Virus record (IMG/VR): IMGVR_UViG_3300037485_000689
Coordinates: 1-43,578 of that record
Source of the DNA: a virus
Length of the DNA stretch: 43,578 bases
Reading direction: 5' to 3' (one strand)
Shown: positions 33,350 through 42,166 of the stretch, in pieces
Position numbering within the stretch: position 1 is the stretch's first letter
Layout of the letters: each line of letters opens with the position of its first letter
Notes under the pieces: generated by a model
The model's database searches: none
Seen by the model: only the letters and a program-made list of their open reading frames with translations
What the model was told of the DNA's origin: nothing
Position numbers and translations under genes: made by a program

Positions 33350-34675
33350 ATGAGTAATCAAACAATTATCAATGGTAATACCTCAAGTGTCAATATATTT
33401 GATGCTTTGAATTTAACTCCACGTCAGATTGAACGCCAAACTGTTATGACACAGCCTGCGTATGCAATGGGACAAGCTAAAATTCCTTTGGCTATGAGCA
33501 ACTACGGTGAATCATCAGCTTTCAAATCTGGTAGCAGAACTTGGGATATCCCTCGTATGAATAACCAATTCAAAAAGGCTAATGTTCAAAGTTCTACAGG
33601 TTCAACAACTTCTGTATTACAGGTAACTTTAACTGACCCTACTTTTAGTGCAATCCCTGCTGGAACTTTAGTTCAAGACCCTACAAGCGGTACTTACGCT
33701 ACTGTATCTAATGCAGCTAACGGACAGTTAACTTTAGTTTATGATACAAACGCAAACTCTAGTGGAACTACTTTTACTGCTACAGATTTTGCAACAGGTA
33801 ACTTAATCTCTCCTAGAGGTGTAGTAGGTAACATTTCAACTCGTCAAGAGGTAGAAGGTACTTACACAATTCCAGAAATTGATACTTACCAAATTGGTTC
33901 ATGGGACAAAACTTGTACAATGTCTTTAGAGGAATTAAAAACTCAAACTTACATTGCTTCAGTTGATGGAACAGACTACTACGCTAAGAACAAACAATTA
34001 GAAGTATTAAACGAGTTCTACACTTCGTACTACGCTTTCTTATATTCTGATGCAAAAGGTGTAACTAGTGCTACTAGCCCTCGCTCTCCTTCTTTAATCA
34101 ACCAAATCAAAACTTTTGCTCCTAACAACATCGTAATGAAGTCACAAGCTGACATCACATTATCAGAGTTCGAAAGCACTGCAAAAGAATTTGTTCGTAA
34201 TGGTTCATTAAACTCAAACGAAATATTAGTATTTGGTGGTTTAGACTACTTATCTAATATGTACAACATCTTACGTCCTTACATCTTAACAGCTGGTAAA
34301 GACAACGTATTAGGTGGTGATTTAGTAAAAGGTTTAGACGTACAGTACTACCAAGCTTTTGGTTTAACTTTCAAATTCGTATTGGATATGTTTGTTGAGA
34401 ATCAAAACATTTGGGGCAGAACTCGTTCTAACTCAGCTATGTGGGTTGATGCTTCTAAAGTTCAATTACAAAATGGTTCTATGGCAGCTCCAATCTACAA
34501 AGTATACAAAGCAGTAGATGGTTTACACGCTTGGAACATTAATGGTGGTAGCGATATCAACGGTAACTTGGTTAAAACAGGTTCTACTGGTCAGTTAGCT
34601 GCTTCTACTCAATTCCATATGGAAGGTTCTTATATCATTGCTAACCCTAAAGCAGCTTTATATCACTCATTTTAA
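33350..34675 (+). CDS. major capsid protein, 441 aa
   Basis: Its position after the scaffold, its length, and a codon choice visibly different from its neighbours (more TTC, AAC, CGT and GGT codons), consistent with very high expression, all point to the major capsid protein. Residues about 95-150 form a beta-rich insertion (SVLQVTLTDPTF through GTTFTATDF) that may be a surface domain. The flanking parts (SAFKSGSRTWDIPRMNN, and EEFVRNGSLNSNEILVFGG-like helix-strand) fit an HK97-type fold. The C terminus includes a loop MEGSYIIANPKAALYHSF. A strong hairpin follows the stop. No cleavage site is obvious. Confidence 0.85.
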   Translation: MSNQTIINGNTSSVNIFDALNLTPRQIERQTVMTQPAYAMGQAKIPLAMSNYGESSAFKSGSRTWDIPRMNNQFKKANVQSSTGSTTSVLQVTLTDPTFSAIPAGTLVQDPTSGTYATVSNAANGQLTLVYDTNANSSGTTFTATDFATGNLISPRGVVGNISTRQEVEGTYTIPEIDTYQIGSWDKTCTMSLEELKTQTYIASVDGTDYYAKNKQLEVLNEFYTSYYAFLYSDAKGVTSATSPRSPSLINQIKTFAPNNIVMKSQADITLSEFESTAKEFVRNGSLNSNEILVFGGLDYLSNMYNILRPYILTAGKDNVLGGDLVKGLDVQYYQAFGLTFKFVLDMFVENQNIWGRTRSNSAMWVDASKVQLQNGSMAAPIYKVYKAVDGLHAWNINGGSDINGNLVKTGSTGQLAASTQFHMEGSYIIANPKAALYHSF

Positions 34676-34683
34676 TTAATAAT

Positions 34684-34714
34684 AATAGCACTTGGGTTCT
34701 TCCTGAGTGCTATT
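34684..34714 (+). other. 13-bp hairpin after the major capsid gene
   Basis: AATAGCACTTGGG pairs with CCTGAGTGCTATT (two G-U pairs) around TTCTT. Only a weak TTTAAT follows, so it is a leaky terminator or an mRNA-stabilising 3' end that would raise capsid protein over the downstream gene. Confidence 0.7.
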
Positions 34715-34756
34715 TAATCATAAAACATAAAATAAAAATAATAATAAATAAAAAAA

Positions 34757-35782
34757 ATGATATCAAATATTTCAGTTTTAAATACAGTTAAGGACAATGC
34801 AGCAGACTTTTTTGTTGATGCAGACGGATTCCTTAACATTACAGGATGCCCTAAAGTAAAGGCAAAAACAGCTAAGGTAAATACTATAGCTATTGTTCAG
34901 CCTACAGCAGGTATTTACACAGTTACTTTTACAGCAGTAGCAAGCTACACTTATAACTTTAGAGTTACAGGTTATGATGCTACTAACACTTTAGTAACTT
35001 TAACTATGGCTTACACTTCTCCTTCTTCTGGAGCTACAGCAACTACAATTGCTACAGCTATAGCAGCTAGAATTAACGCTAGTCCTATTGCAGCTCAATT
35101 TGCTTCAGTAGTAGGTGGCGCAACTTTAATTTTAACGGCTACAACCCTTAACCCATTAATCTCTTTCCAAAACTTTAATGCTGACCCTAACATTGTTATA
35201 TCAGCAGTAGGTTCTGGTACTACTTTAGGCGTTGAAGCTCAAGGTTACGGAGCAGATTTATTGCTTAATTACGGTGGATTCGTAGGTGGAAGCTCAATAG
35301 TTGCAACAAACTACTACACTCAACACGAGATTACTTTAAACCCTGATATTATTACAGCTGGACAAGCTGCATACGAAACAGGATTAACTACTTACATCGT
35401 ATTGGTTAACGCTTCTGCTGTAACAGGTGGAACAGATAACGTAGCAGTAAACATTGCTTTGATTAACAACGCTACTTATGGTGCAGCAGCATTATTAAAA
35501 GCTGGTTACAGAGCAGTAGCTCCAACTACAGCAGCAACTACTACAGCAGCAATTACTATTACAAGTGGTTTAGTGACATTAGCTAGTGGAGCAGTAACAT
35601 TTGCTTCTTTAGGAGCTCAAAGTGGAGATTACTTAGTAGTTAACTCTGGTACTACATTTAGTACTTCTGTAAGCACTAAGATTACTGGTATTACTACTAA
35701 CTTATTAGCTTACGGTACTAATATAGTAGCACAATCAGCAGAATCTTTCAAATACATCGCAGTAAGAAATATTGCTAACTAA
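34757..35782 (+). CDS. head decoration/structural protein candidate, 341 aa
   Basis: The protein is rich in Ala, Thr and Gly with almost no charged stretches, and it is predicted beta-rich. Residues about 45-140 (AIVQPTAGIYTVTFTAVASYTYNFRV and onward) look like an Ig-like or tail-tube-like beta unit. A later low-complexity region (APTTAATTTAAITITSG) precedes a C-terminal beta unit. It lies downstream of the major capsid gene on the same transcript and shares some codon bias with it, so it may be an abundant decoration or tail-surface protein. The family is not recognised. Confidence 0.65.
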   Translation: MISNISVLNTVKDNAADFFVDADGFLNITGCPKVKAKTAKVNTIAIVQPTAGIYTVTFTAVASYTYNFRVTGYDATNTLVTLTMAYTSPSSGATATTIATAIAARINASPIAAQFASVVGGATLILTATTLNPLISFQNFNADPNIVISAVGSGTTLGVEAQGYGADLLLNYGGFVGGSSIVATNYYTQHEITLNPDIITAGQAAYETGLTTYIVLVNASAVTGGTDNVAVNIALINNATYGAAALLKAGYRAVAPTTAATTTAAITITSGLVTLASGAVTFASLGAQSGDYLVVNSGTTFSTSVSTKITGITTNLLAYGTNIVAQSAESFKYIAVRNIAN

Positions 35783-35830
35783 AAAAAATAGTTAGATATA
35801 AGAAACTTTCCATGTGTTTTCTTCGCAATT

Positions 35831-35854
35831 AAGCCCCCTAAAAAGGGCTTTTTT
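35831..35854 (+). terminator. rho-independent terminator after the head operon
   Basis: AAGCCC (35831-35836) pairs with GGGCTT (35845-35850) around loop CCTAAAAA, followed by a run of six T. It ends the capsid transcript. Confidence 0.85.
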
Positions 35855-35879
35855 GTTTTTATAAATTATAGTATATTTG
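35852..35879 (+). promoter_or_regulatory. promoter for the adaptor genes
   Basis: -33 box TTTG (35852-35855, formed by the end of the terminator T-run), 16-base spacer, -7 box TATATTTG (35872-35879). The ATG at 35885 is five bases later, predicting a leaderless mRNA. Confidence 0.7.
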
Positions 35880-35884
35880 TAACC

Positions 35885-36511
35885 ATGACTGGTGCAGATA
35901 TAAAACGCATATTTTACTCGAAATATGATGAAATTACAAATGGTGTTATAAGCCCTACAAGACTTAACGACCAATTCCTTCAGGCGGTAACTGAATACTT
36001 TATGCCTTTACTAAGAGAGTACGGTAGAACTGGTGCGATAAATGATGAGTTAAGATGCTTACAAACAACTGTGACCGTAACAAGTCCTGCTAACTATTTG
36101 ATTGCATTCTCATCAATGCCATTATACCAAAGTTTAACTAGTATCGAGACTACCTACACTGAAAATGGGCAGACATATGTAAAGACAGCTACTCAATTAC
36201 CATACAACGCCATGAATAAGAGTTATAGTGATGGTAAGACTTACGCTCCTAGATATGAAATCATGGGAACTAATGTAAGAATATATCCAAAAGCAGGCAC
36301 GCTATCTAAAGTTGATATTGAGTACCTTACCACTCCTCCTGTAATCAATGTAACAGATGCTGCTACCCAGTTGACATACAGCGACCAAAACGTATCAGGA
36401 ATAGTAGATAAGGTAATGAGCATATACGCAGCTTCTTTAGGGGATATGGAAGCTTACAACGTAGCAGAGAGAAGCGAAAGTCAAAATACTAACACAGCAC
36501 CTAGAAGATAA
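35885..36511 (+). CDS. head-tail adaptor protein, 208 aa
   Basis: The protein has the helix-strand-helix layout of podovirus-type adaptors: an N-terminal helical region (GADIKRIFYSKYDEI, then a helix NDQFLQAVTEYFMPLL), a beta core with YEIMGTNVRIYPKAGTLSKV near residues 120-139, and a C-terminal helical end IVDKVMSIYAASLGDMEAYN. The motif RIYP...I.YLTTPP is common in the family. It likely forms the ring attached to the portal. It begins the tail operon, with the next gene eight bases downstream. Confidence 0.72.
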   Translation: MTGADIKRIFYSKYDEITNGVISPTRLNDQFLQAVTEYFMPLLREYGRTGAINDELRCLQTTVTVTSPANYLIAFSSMPLYQSLTSIETTYTENGQTYVKTATQLPYNAMNKSYSDGKTYAPRYEIMGTNVRIYPKAGTLSKVDIEYLTTPPVINVTDAATQLTYSDQNVSGIVDKVMSIYAASLGDMEAYNVAERSESQNTNTAPRR

Positions 36512-36519
36512 TAAATAAA

Positions 36520-37164
36520 ATGACTTTATACGAAATAACAGAAACTCTAATAAGAGCAGCAAACGGAGGGAACTTCTCTTCAGATATGAAATGGGATATT
36601 CCTTATATCGAAAGTATAGTACATCAAGTTAGGGAGCAGGCTATAATAATTTCGTATAACGGAAATCAAGCTACAGGAGCTAATAAGACCATATCTCCAG
36701 ATTGGTTACAGAAGAATACATACACAGTGTTCACTAAAGTGGACAATGAAAAAGAGCCATCTTATTTAACTACATCAGCATTGCCTGTAGTAAGAGTTAA
36801 CTCAAATCAAACAGGGGTAGCATACCAAGGAACAGCAGGAGCAACACAGAAATTCTACGAGGCTCTTACTAAGGGACAAATTAACACTTGGTACACACAA
36901 GGATTCTTTAAGAACAACAAGAGAGTAGCTATACTAAGAACAGGCGAGAGCATGGAAGTGTACGGCAATACTTTACTATCTTCTATAAGCGAAGAGGCTA
37001 TATACCAAAGACCTGATTTAGTGGCTGGATGGAACTACGACACAAGTAGATATCCTATAAACGAAGGTTTAGTACCAATGATGAAGATGTTATTCGTACA
37101 ACAAATTAGACCTGAGATGATGGTAGGTAAAGATGCTGTATCAGATAGAGCAGTAACTCTGTAA
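36520..37164 (+). CDS. second connector/tail ring protein candidate, 214 aa
   Basis: Unknown family by motif. Residues 1-45 are helical (YEITETLIRAANGGN and a helix with ESIVHQVREQAIII). The rest is beta-rich with hydrophobic strands (RVAILRTGESMEVYG) and a C-terminal helix VPMMKMLFVQQIRPEMM. Together with its position between the 208-aa adaptor and the giant tail protein, this fits a head-tail connector or tail ring subunit. The leader TAAATAAA lacks a Shine-Dalgarno sequence. Confidence 0.65.
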   Translation: MTLYEITETLIRAANGGNFSSDMKWDIPYIESIVHQVREQAIIISYNGNQATGANKTISPDWLQKNTYTVFTKVDNEKEPSYLTTSALPVVRVNSNQTGVAYQGTAGATQKFYEALTKGQINTWYTQGFFKNNKRVAILRTGESMEVYGNTLLSSISEEAIYQRPDLVAGWNYDTSRYPINEGLVPMMKMLFVQQIRPEMMVGKDAVSDRAVTL

Positions 37165-37195
37165 AATCCTTATATATAATATCGAAATAAAATAG

Positions 37196-37203
37196 TATTT
37201 TTG
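37196..37203 (+). promoter_or_regulatory. -7 box for the giant tail gene
   Basis: TATTTTTG lies five bases before the ATG at 37209. No clear -33 box is seen. The frame is open from a GTG at 37203, but that GTG uses the last base of the box, so the ATG is the start. Confidence 0.6.
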
Positions 37204-37208
37204 TGCGT

Positions 37209-40200
37209 ATGGCACAGGACACCACAATTAACTCTTTTGAGGGCGGCTTAAACAAAGACGTAGCCCTAGTATCTTTACCTTCTAATCAATATGACGAGGC
37301 TAATGATGTAGAATTTATATCTGATGAAATAGGTAAATTATCAACTTTAGAAGCTAAAAAGGGGACAGGACTTGCTAAGGTTAGTGTTCCTAATGCAACT
37401 CCACAAACAATTATGTTTAGGGTAAGAACTTACTCGGACTTAGGGCAAGCAATAGGCGGACAATATTGGACAAATCAAACTTTTACTTTTAAAGATGCTA
37501 ATGGTGTACAAGTAGGCTCTCCTCTTTTAATAATAAATTTATTAGGAAATAGTGTTACAAACTCTGATTTTAAAACTTATTTAGATACTGAATTTGCTGG
37601 TAACGGCACAGTAGCTTTACAAGGAACAAGCGTACTATACACAACAATTACATTTACAACTACTGTATATAATTCAGTAGTAAGCTGTACTCAGCAAGTA
37701 ACTATAAACGGAGTTGCTGATTTTAAGACTAACGAACTTGTTTTAATTAGAGATTTAATTACAACCGAAACTCAATTAGAGCCTATAGCTTATGTTAACA
37801 GTCAGAACCTAGGTTTTGTACTAAGTGTAAGCGATGACAATACTATTACAGAGATTGGTGTAGCAGACGAAGATAATAACTGGGCTTATACAAGATTATT
37901 AAGAACAAAGAACTTCGTTCTGAGCAAGACACAGCCTATTAAGTTTATAGTAGAGCAACAAAACGATGGAGTATATGCCTTATACTTTACTGATAACACT
38001 ATTAAGGACAAATGTGTATACGTTCCATTTGCCATAACTCAAGATTGCTGTTTAGTATATAGCCCTACAAATATTCAAGTAGCAGGCAAGGGAATATACA
38101 ATTTAGTAAAAACCGATGCTCAAACTAATAGCCAATTAATAAATAATATTGGGTACGTTAGTTATAAAAATACGCTACAAAGCGGTGGTGGCTTGCTTAC
38201 AGGAGGAAAAAGGTATGTGTGCAGGTTTGGAATAAATGGTTCTAATATTACTACTCAATGGAGTATACTAAGCAATATTATCCCTGTTATAGCTGCAAGT
38301 GCTGACAGTGGACTTGCTTGGGTAAGTACACAAGGAACACCAAGCGGAACACCTACAAGCAAACAAAATGTCATTACAGTTAATAACGCTCAGGCAGATG
38401 TATTTAACTTTGTTGAGCTAGGAGTAGTTAACTACGCAGGAGAAAATGCTACATCAGCAGAATTGATTGGAAGATTTGATGTGTTGAGCGAAAGCTTTGA
38501 TATTATTCATAGTGGTTTAGAACAAACAACATTATTAGATGTCGTAAGTCTTATAGAGGCAGAGCCTGTCTTACTTAAGGTTAGGGACATTGAAACCAAG
38601 AAAAATAGATTAAATAGAGCTAATACTGTAACCGCTAACGAAGACGCTAAGTGGCAAACAATAGCTGAAAATGCAGTTGTTACTACTCAAAGGTTTTCAG
38701 ACAGCCTAAGCAATACTGGTTTACTGCCTACATCAGGTGGCAATAGAAGATTTTATGGATACGGAGACAGCGTAGCAATGGGCATTATACCAAGTAGCGA
38801 TACAAGAAATATAGAGAGAAAAATAGAATATGTCTCTCAAGTATCAGTTCCTCCAATAGTATCTCCACCTACTTATGTGTCAGGAGTTTATACTGTAACT
38901 GCTACTGATAGCCCTTTATTACAAATAAATTTAACAGGTAAAGTAGTAATAAAAACTAGCCCAACTATAATAAGTACATTTCCAGCTATTTGGGCTTACT
39001 ATGACACAACTTCTATTGTTTCTTTTAAGATAAGAAGGATAAGAGCAGGAGTTACTACTGATGTTATAAATGATGTTATTGACACAAGACTAAGCACTCA
39101 CGAATTTTTTGCACCAACAGATTTAAATAAAACTTATAATATCGAAACAAATGCTGGAGATTATATAGAATTTTGGTGGGGCGTTTATATGGGTAGTAAC
39201 GAGATTTCTGTTGTAGATTTTTCATATATAAATATCAATCAGGCGGCAACAGCTTCTTCTACTCAATTTTCAGGAACACAAGTAGGTGAATATCAAATAC
39301 CATATAACGTAGCTAATAGAGCTGGGTATATGCTATATGAGTACTACATGACTTATGTTAGATTTCATTTAAAGAATGGTTATACAACAGCCCCATATCC
39401 TTTAGGAAAGTATTATATAGATAATGCTACTTATAAACGAGGATTAGTACAAATATTGCCATTAGACCCTACAATGCCATTTACAGATACTAGCATAATA
39501 ACAGCTAGCAGAAAAGTGTATAATTATGCATTAAACGTAAGTGGATTAGACCTTACTTATGTTAAAGACGAATTATTAGGAGTAAGCTTTGAAAGAAGCG
39601 ACCCTTTGAATACAGTTATTGGAAGTGGTATATACCATAATGCAAGAGTAATAGATGGAGATGTTTATACTTCTGGGTATAATACTACAACAGTTGTACC
39701 AACTATTACAGATGCCAGAAGAAAGTTTGGAATATTTATTAGTAACGATTTAGATAATCAAACTATTAAGTACAGTAAAGGTGATTACTTACAATTATTA
39801 GGAGTTCCAAGAACTTTAGGTTCTAATGCTAATTACAAAAGTGGCAATAATAACATAGGGCTTATAAAAGAATTATTAGGAAGTGTAGAGATTGGAGGAG
39901 ATGCAATGATAGCTACTAAATGGGTTATTGAAGATAGCGCAAGTGTGGACTTTAATTCGGTAGGAGATGTTATTTACAATACAACTGCAAATTTGTATTA
40001 CAAACCTAGTACGAGCATATTAAATAATGCTTATTCTAATTCTAAAGGAGTGGCGGTTTCAACAACAGGTTTTGTAAGAACTTCGGGTGGTACTAAGGAG
40101 GAAATAAATACTTTCGTAGCGTTTTATATTAGACCTATTGATTTAAATACAATAGATTATAAGAACTATAAGCCAGTACCAACAGGAGAAATAATAAAGA

Positions 40201-41807
40201 TTACTTCATCAACCCCAGCTGTATTACCTGCTACTACAGTATATGGCGGAGATACTTATACTCAAAAAGTAATAAGAAAAGAGGCTGATTGGTATGTAGA
40301 GCCAACACCCTCTACTAGCATTGCGAGTAGCGTAATTACGTTTTATGCACAGAACAGATTGAATAGTCAATTGTTTTATACAGATACCACTGCACCAAAA
40401 GGAACTTGGAACTTACAAGGAAGCAAAAGCTTGTACCAATACCTATTTCCGTTTGTTAACTCAAGCGAATTGGTAGACGAACAACACAACTTTGACAAGA
40501 GCTACATAGGAGAAAATCAAGTAAATAGGATAGCACCTTACAACCCTTTACTTCCATACCCTACAAGTAACCCAACAAGAATATACTATTCTGACGAGAA
40601 GGCTGTAGGAAGCTTATACGATGCATACAGAAAGGTTAAACCATTAAACTTCGTAGACTTAGAACTTCAGAACGGAGCTATATCAGCAATATATGATATT
40701 AGAGACGTGATGGTAGTGATACAGCCTACATTCGTGGGAGCAATTCCTTACGCTGCCGATACTTTAATTCAGAGCGATAGTACAGCCAAGATATTAGTTG
40801 GTACTGGAACTGTGTATAGCAACAGGGTGTATCCTTTATCAAGTTTTGGAACTAGCTTAAAGACAATGAGCTGTAAAGGGTATAACTCTAATGGTAATCC
40901 TCAAGTGTACTGGATGTCAGATGATTTCTCTAATTTTAACCGTTACGATTACAGTGGTGTTAAGATATTAAGTTCTGATAACAATATGAGGACTTGGTTC
41001 TTAAATAATACAGCTAACATTAAGAACGAGTTTGATGTAAATATATACTACAACACTAAGAAGGAAGACGTAGTAATGACATCAAGAGCGGTTAAGGTTT
41101 TCCCTACATGGAATCCTGCAACAACTTACACTCCTTTTACTTATGTTTCTTATGGAGCAGCAGGAAGATGGAAAAACTTTGAGGAAATTCCTTCTATATA
41201 TAGCTCTAACATAGATGGTAATTTAAACTCAAACCCTTTTGATAATCCTACTGACTGGGCTTTTGTAAACCCTGCAAACAGCACATACTACAATATGTGG
41301 AGCTTAATCTTCAACGAGAAGAGAAACAACTTCACTACATTTATGAGTCCTTTACAGAAAAGATACTTTAAACATAATAACTTAACACTAACTCCTAGAG
41401 GAGTAGTCACAAAAGGATTGATTTATCAAATGGATAACGTAAATGGTAATTACTTACAATGGTTTCCTTTGGCAGGAAATACAGACTTCAAACAAGGAGA
41501 ATTTAGATTATCTACTGTGTTTAATAAGTTCGGAACAGACAGGAAGATGATTAATGTCAATTTTGAAAGAGGAGACGATGCTCCTGTACAGCCAACAACT
41601 GTAACGGCTATAACACCAACACAAAGTATAGGCTTACCAATTAACGAAACTAGATTAGGAGTAACTTACTACCCATCTTATTACGATAGTATTGGCGATA
41701 CTCCTTACGGACAGTTTATTAAGATACTAATTAAGAAGAGCTCTTACCTTAAAATAAGGACTATAGCAATGAAATTTAAAAATAAATTCCCATTGAGGAT
41801 GAAATAG
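37209..41807 (+). CDS. tail nozzle/tubular protein B-like giant tail protein, 1532 aa
   Basis: The N terminus contains SFEGGLNKDVALVSLPSNQY followed by ANDVEFISDE, the pattern seen at the start of podovirus nozzle proteins (T7 gp12-like), which ring the end of the short tail. The remainder is almost entirely beta, with repeated immunoglobulin-like and propeller-like strands. About residues 500-540 (SGGNRRFYGYGDSVAMGII) mark a conserved-looking turn. At 1532 residues it is much longer than T7 gp12 (about 800), so extra domains may form tail decorations. It follows the adaptor genes. Start at the ATG, five bases after a -7 box. Confidence 0.7.
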   Translation: MAQDTTINSFEGGLNKDVALVSLPSNQYDEANDVEFISDEIGKLSTLEAKKGTGLAKVSVPNATPQTIMFRVRTYSDLGQAIGGQYWTNQTFTFKDANGVQVGSPLLIINLLGNSVTNSDFKTYLDTEFAGNGTVALQGTSVLYTTITFTTTVYNSVVSCTQQVTINGVADFKTNELVLIRDLITTETQLEPIAYVNSQNLGFVLSVSDDNTITEIGVADEDNNWAYTRLLRTKNFVLSKTQPIKFIVEQQNDGVYALYFTDNTIKDKCVYVPFAITQDCCLVYSPTNIQVAGKGIYNLVKTDAQTNSQLINNIGYVSYKNTLQSGGGLLTGGKRYVCRFGINGSNITTQWSILSNIIPVIAASADSGLAWVSTQGTPSGTPTSKQNVITVNNAQADVFNFVELGVVNYAGENATSAELIGRFDVLSESFDIIHSGLEQTTLLDVVSLIEAEPVLLKVRDIETKKNRLNRANTVTANEDAKWQTIAENAVVTTQRFSDSLSNTGLLPTSGGNRRFYGYGDSVAMGIIPSSDTRNIERKIEYVSQVSVPPIVSPPTYVSGVYTVTATDSPLLQINLTGKVVIKTSPTIISTFPAIWAYYDTTSIVSFKIRRIRAGVTTDVINDVIDTRLSTHEFFAPTDLNKTYNIETNAGDYIEFWWGVYMGSNEISVVDFSYININQAATASSTQFSGTQVGEYQIPYNVANRAGYMLYEYYMTYVRFHLKNGYTTAPYPLGKYYIDNATYKRGLVQILPLDPTMPFTDTSIITASRKVYNYALNVSGLDLTYVKDELLGVSFERSDPLNTVIGSGIYHNARVIDGDVYTSGYNTTTVVPTITDARRKFGIFISNDLDNQTIKYSKGDYLQLLGVPRTLGSNANYKSGNNNIGLIKELLGSVEIGGDAMIATKWVIEDSASVDFNSVGDVIYNTTANLYYKPSTSILNNAYSNSKGVAVSTTGFVRTSGGTKEEINTFVAFYIRPIDLNTIDYKNYKPVPTGEIIKITSSTPAVLPATTVYGGDTYTQKVIRKEADWYVEPTPSTSIASSVITFYAQNRLNSQLFYTDTTAPKGTWNLQGSKSLYQYLFPFVNSSELVDEQHNFDKSYIGENQVNRIAPYNPLLPYPTSNPTRIYYSDEKAVGSLYDAYRKVKPLNFVDLELQNGAISAIYDIRDVMVVIQPTFVGAIPYAADTLIQSDSTAKILVGTGTVYSNRVYPLSSFGTSLKTMSCKGYNSNGNPQVYWMSDDFSNFNRYDYSGVKILSSDNNMRTWFLNNTANIKNEFDVNIYYNTKKEDVVMTSRAVKVFPTWNPATTYTPFTYVSYGAAGRWKNFEEIPSIYSSNIDGNLNSNPFDNPTDWAFVNPANSTYYNMWSLIFNEKRNNFTTFMSPLQKRYFKHNNLTLTPRGVVTKGLIYQMDNVNGNYLQWFPLAGNTDFKQGEFRLSTVFNKFGTDRKMINVNFERGDDAPVQPTTVTAITPTQSIGLPINETRLGVTYYPSYYDSIGDTPYGQFIKILIKKSSYLKIRTIAMKFKNKFPLRMK

Positions 41808-41839
41808 TTGTATTATCAACCAAAAAAAACTTAAATTTG
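41808..41839 (+). promoter_or_regulatory. promoter for the receptor-binding gene cluster
   Basis: -33 box TTG (41808-41810), 21-base spacer, -7 box TAAATTTG (41832-41839) followed by C. The leader CAACACTAATAATAATAATAAT precedes the ATG at 41862. Confidence 0.72.
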
Positions 41840-41861
41840 CAACACTAATAATAATAATAAT

Positions 41862-42161
41862 ATGAGAGGCGATAATAACGAATCAATACTTTTAAATACT
41901 TTCCAAAGCGCATTTGGAGCACAAGCAGGCAACTTAAACTTAACAGGAACTAGTCCTTCTGGTTTAGGCTCTTGGTCTTCTTTTCAAGTAATAAGCGATA
42001 CAGCTACAGTAGCATCTATTACAATGGATGGTAAGGCTGCTGATACTTCTTGGAGTGGCTTTACATTACCAGCAGGTATGATTGTTTATGGACAAATTAC
42101 AAATATAACCCTTTCAACAGGTTATGTAAGACTATACGGAACAAACCAAAACCCTCAATAA
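41862..42161 (+). CDS. small beta-rich structural protein, 99 aa
   Basis: The protein is Gly/Ser/Thr-rich and ends in repeated strands (SWSGFTLPAGMIVYGQITNITLSTGYVRLYG). This pattern recurs in small phage proteins that sit beside receptor-binding proteins and may form a trimeric tip or decoration. No family name is certain. It is the first gene after its own promoter, with the next start five bases downstream. Confidence 0.68.
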   Translation: MRGDNNESILLNTFQSAFGAQAGNLNLTGTSPSGLGSWSSFQVISDTATVASITMDGKAADTSWSGFTLPAGMIVYGQITNITLSTGYVRLYGTNQNPQ

Positions 42162-42166
42162 CTATT

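Noticed and set aside
37203-37208. GTG start for the giant tail gene
   Set aside because: The GTG includes the last base of the -7 box, so it would not be transcribed; the ATG six bases later is used.
42050-42166. Upstream extension of the receptor-binding frame
   Set aside because: It overlaps the 99-aa gene in another frame and reads as atypical sequence (WLYITSRYDCLW); the ATG at 42167 fits gene spacing.
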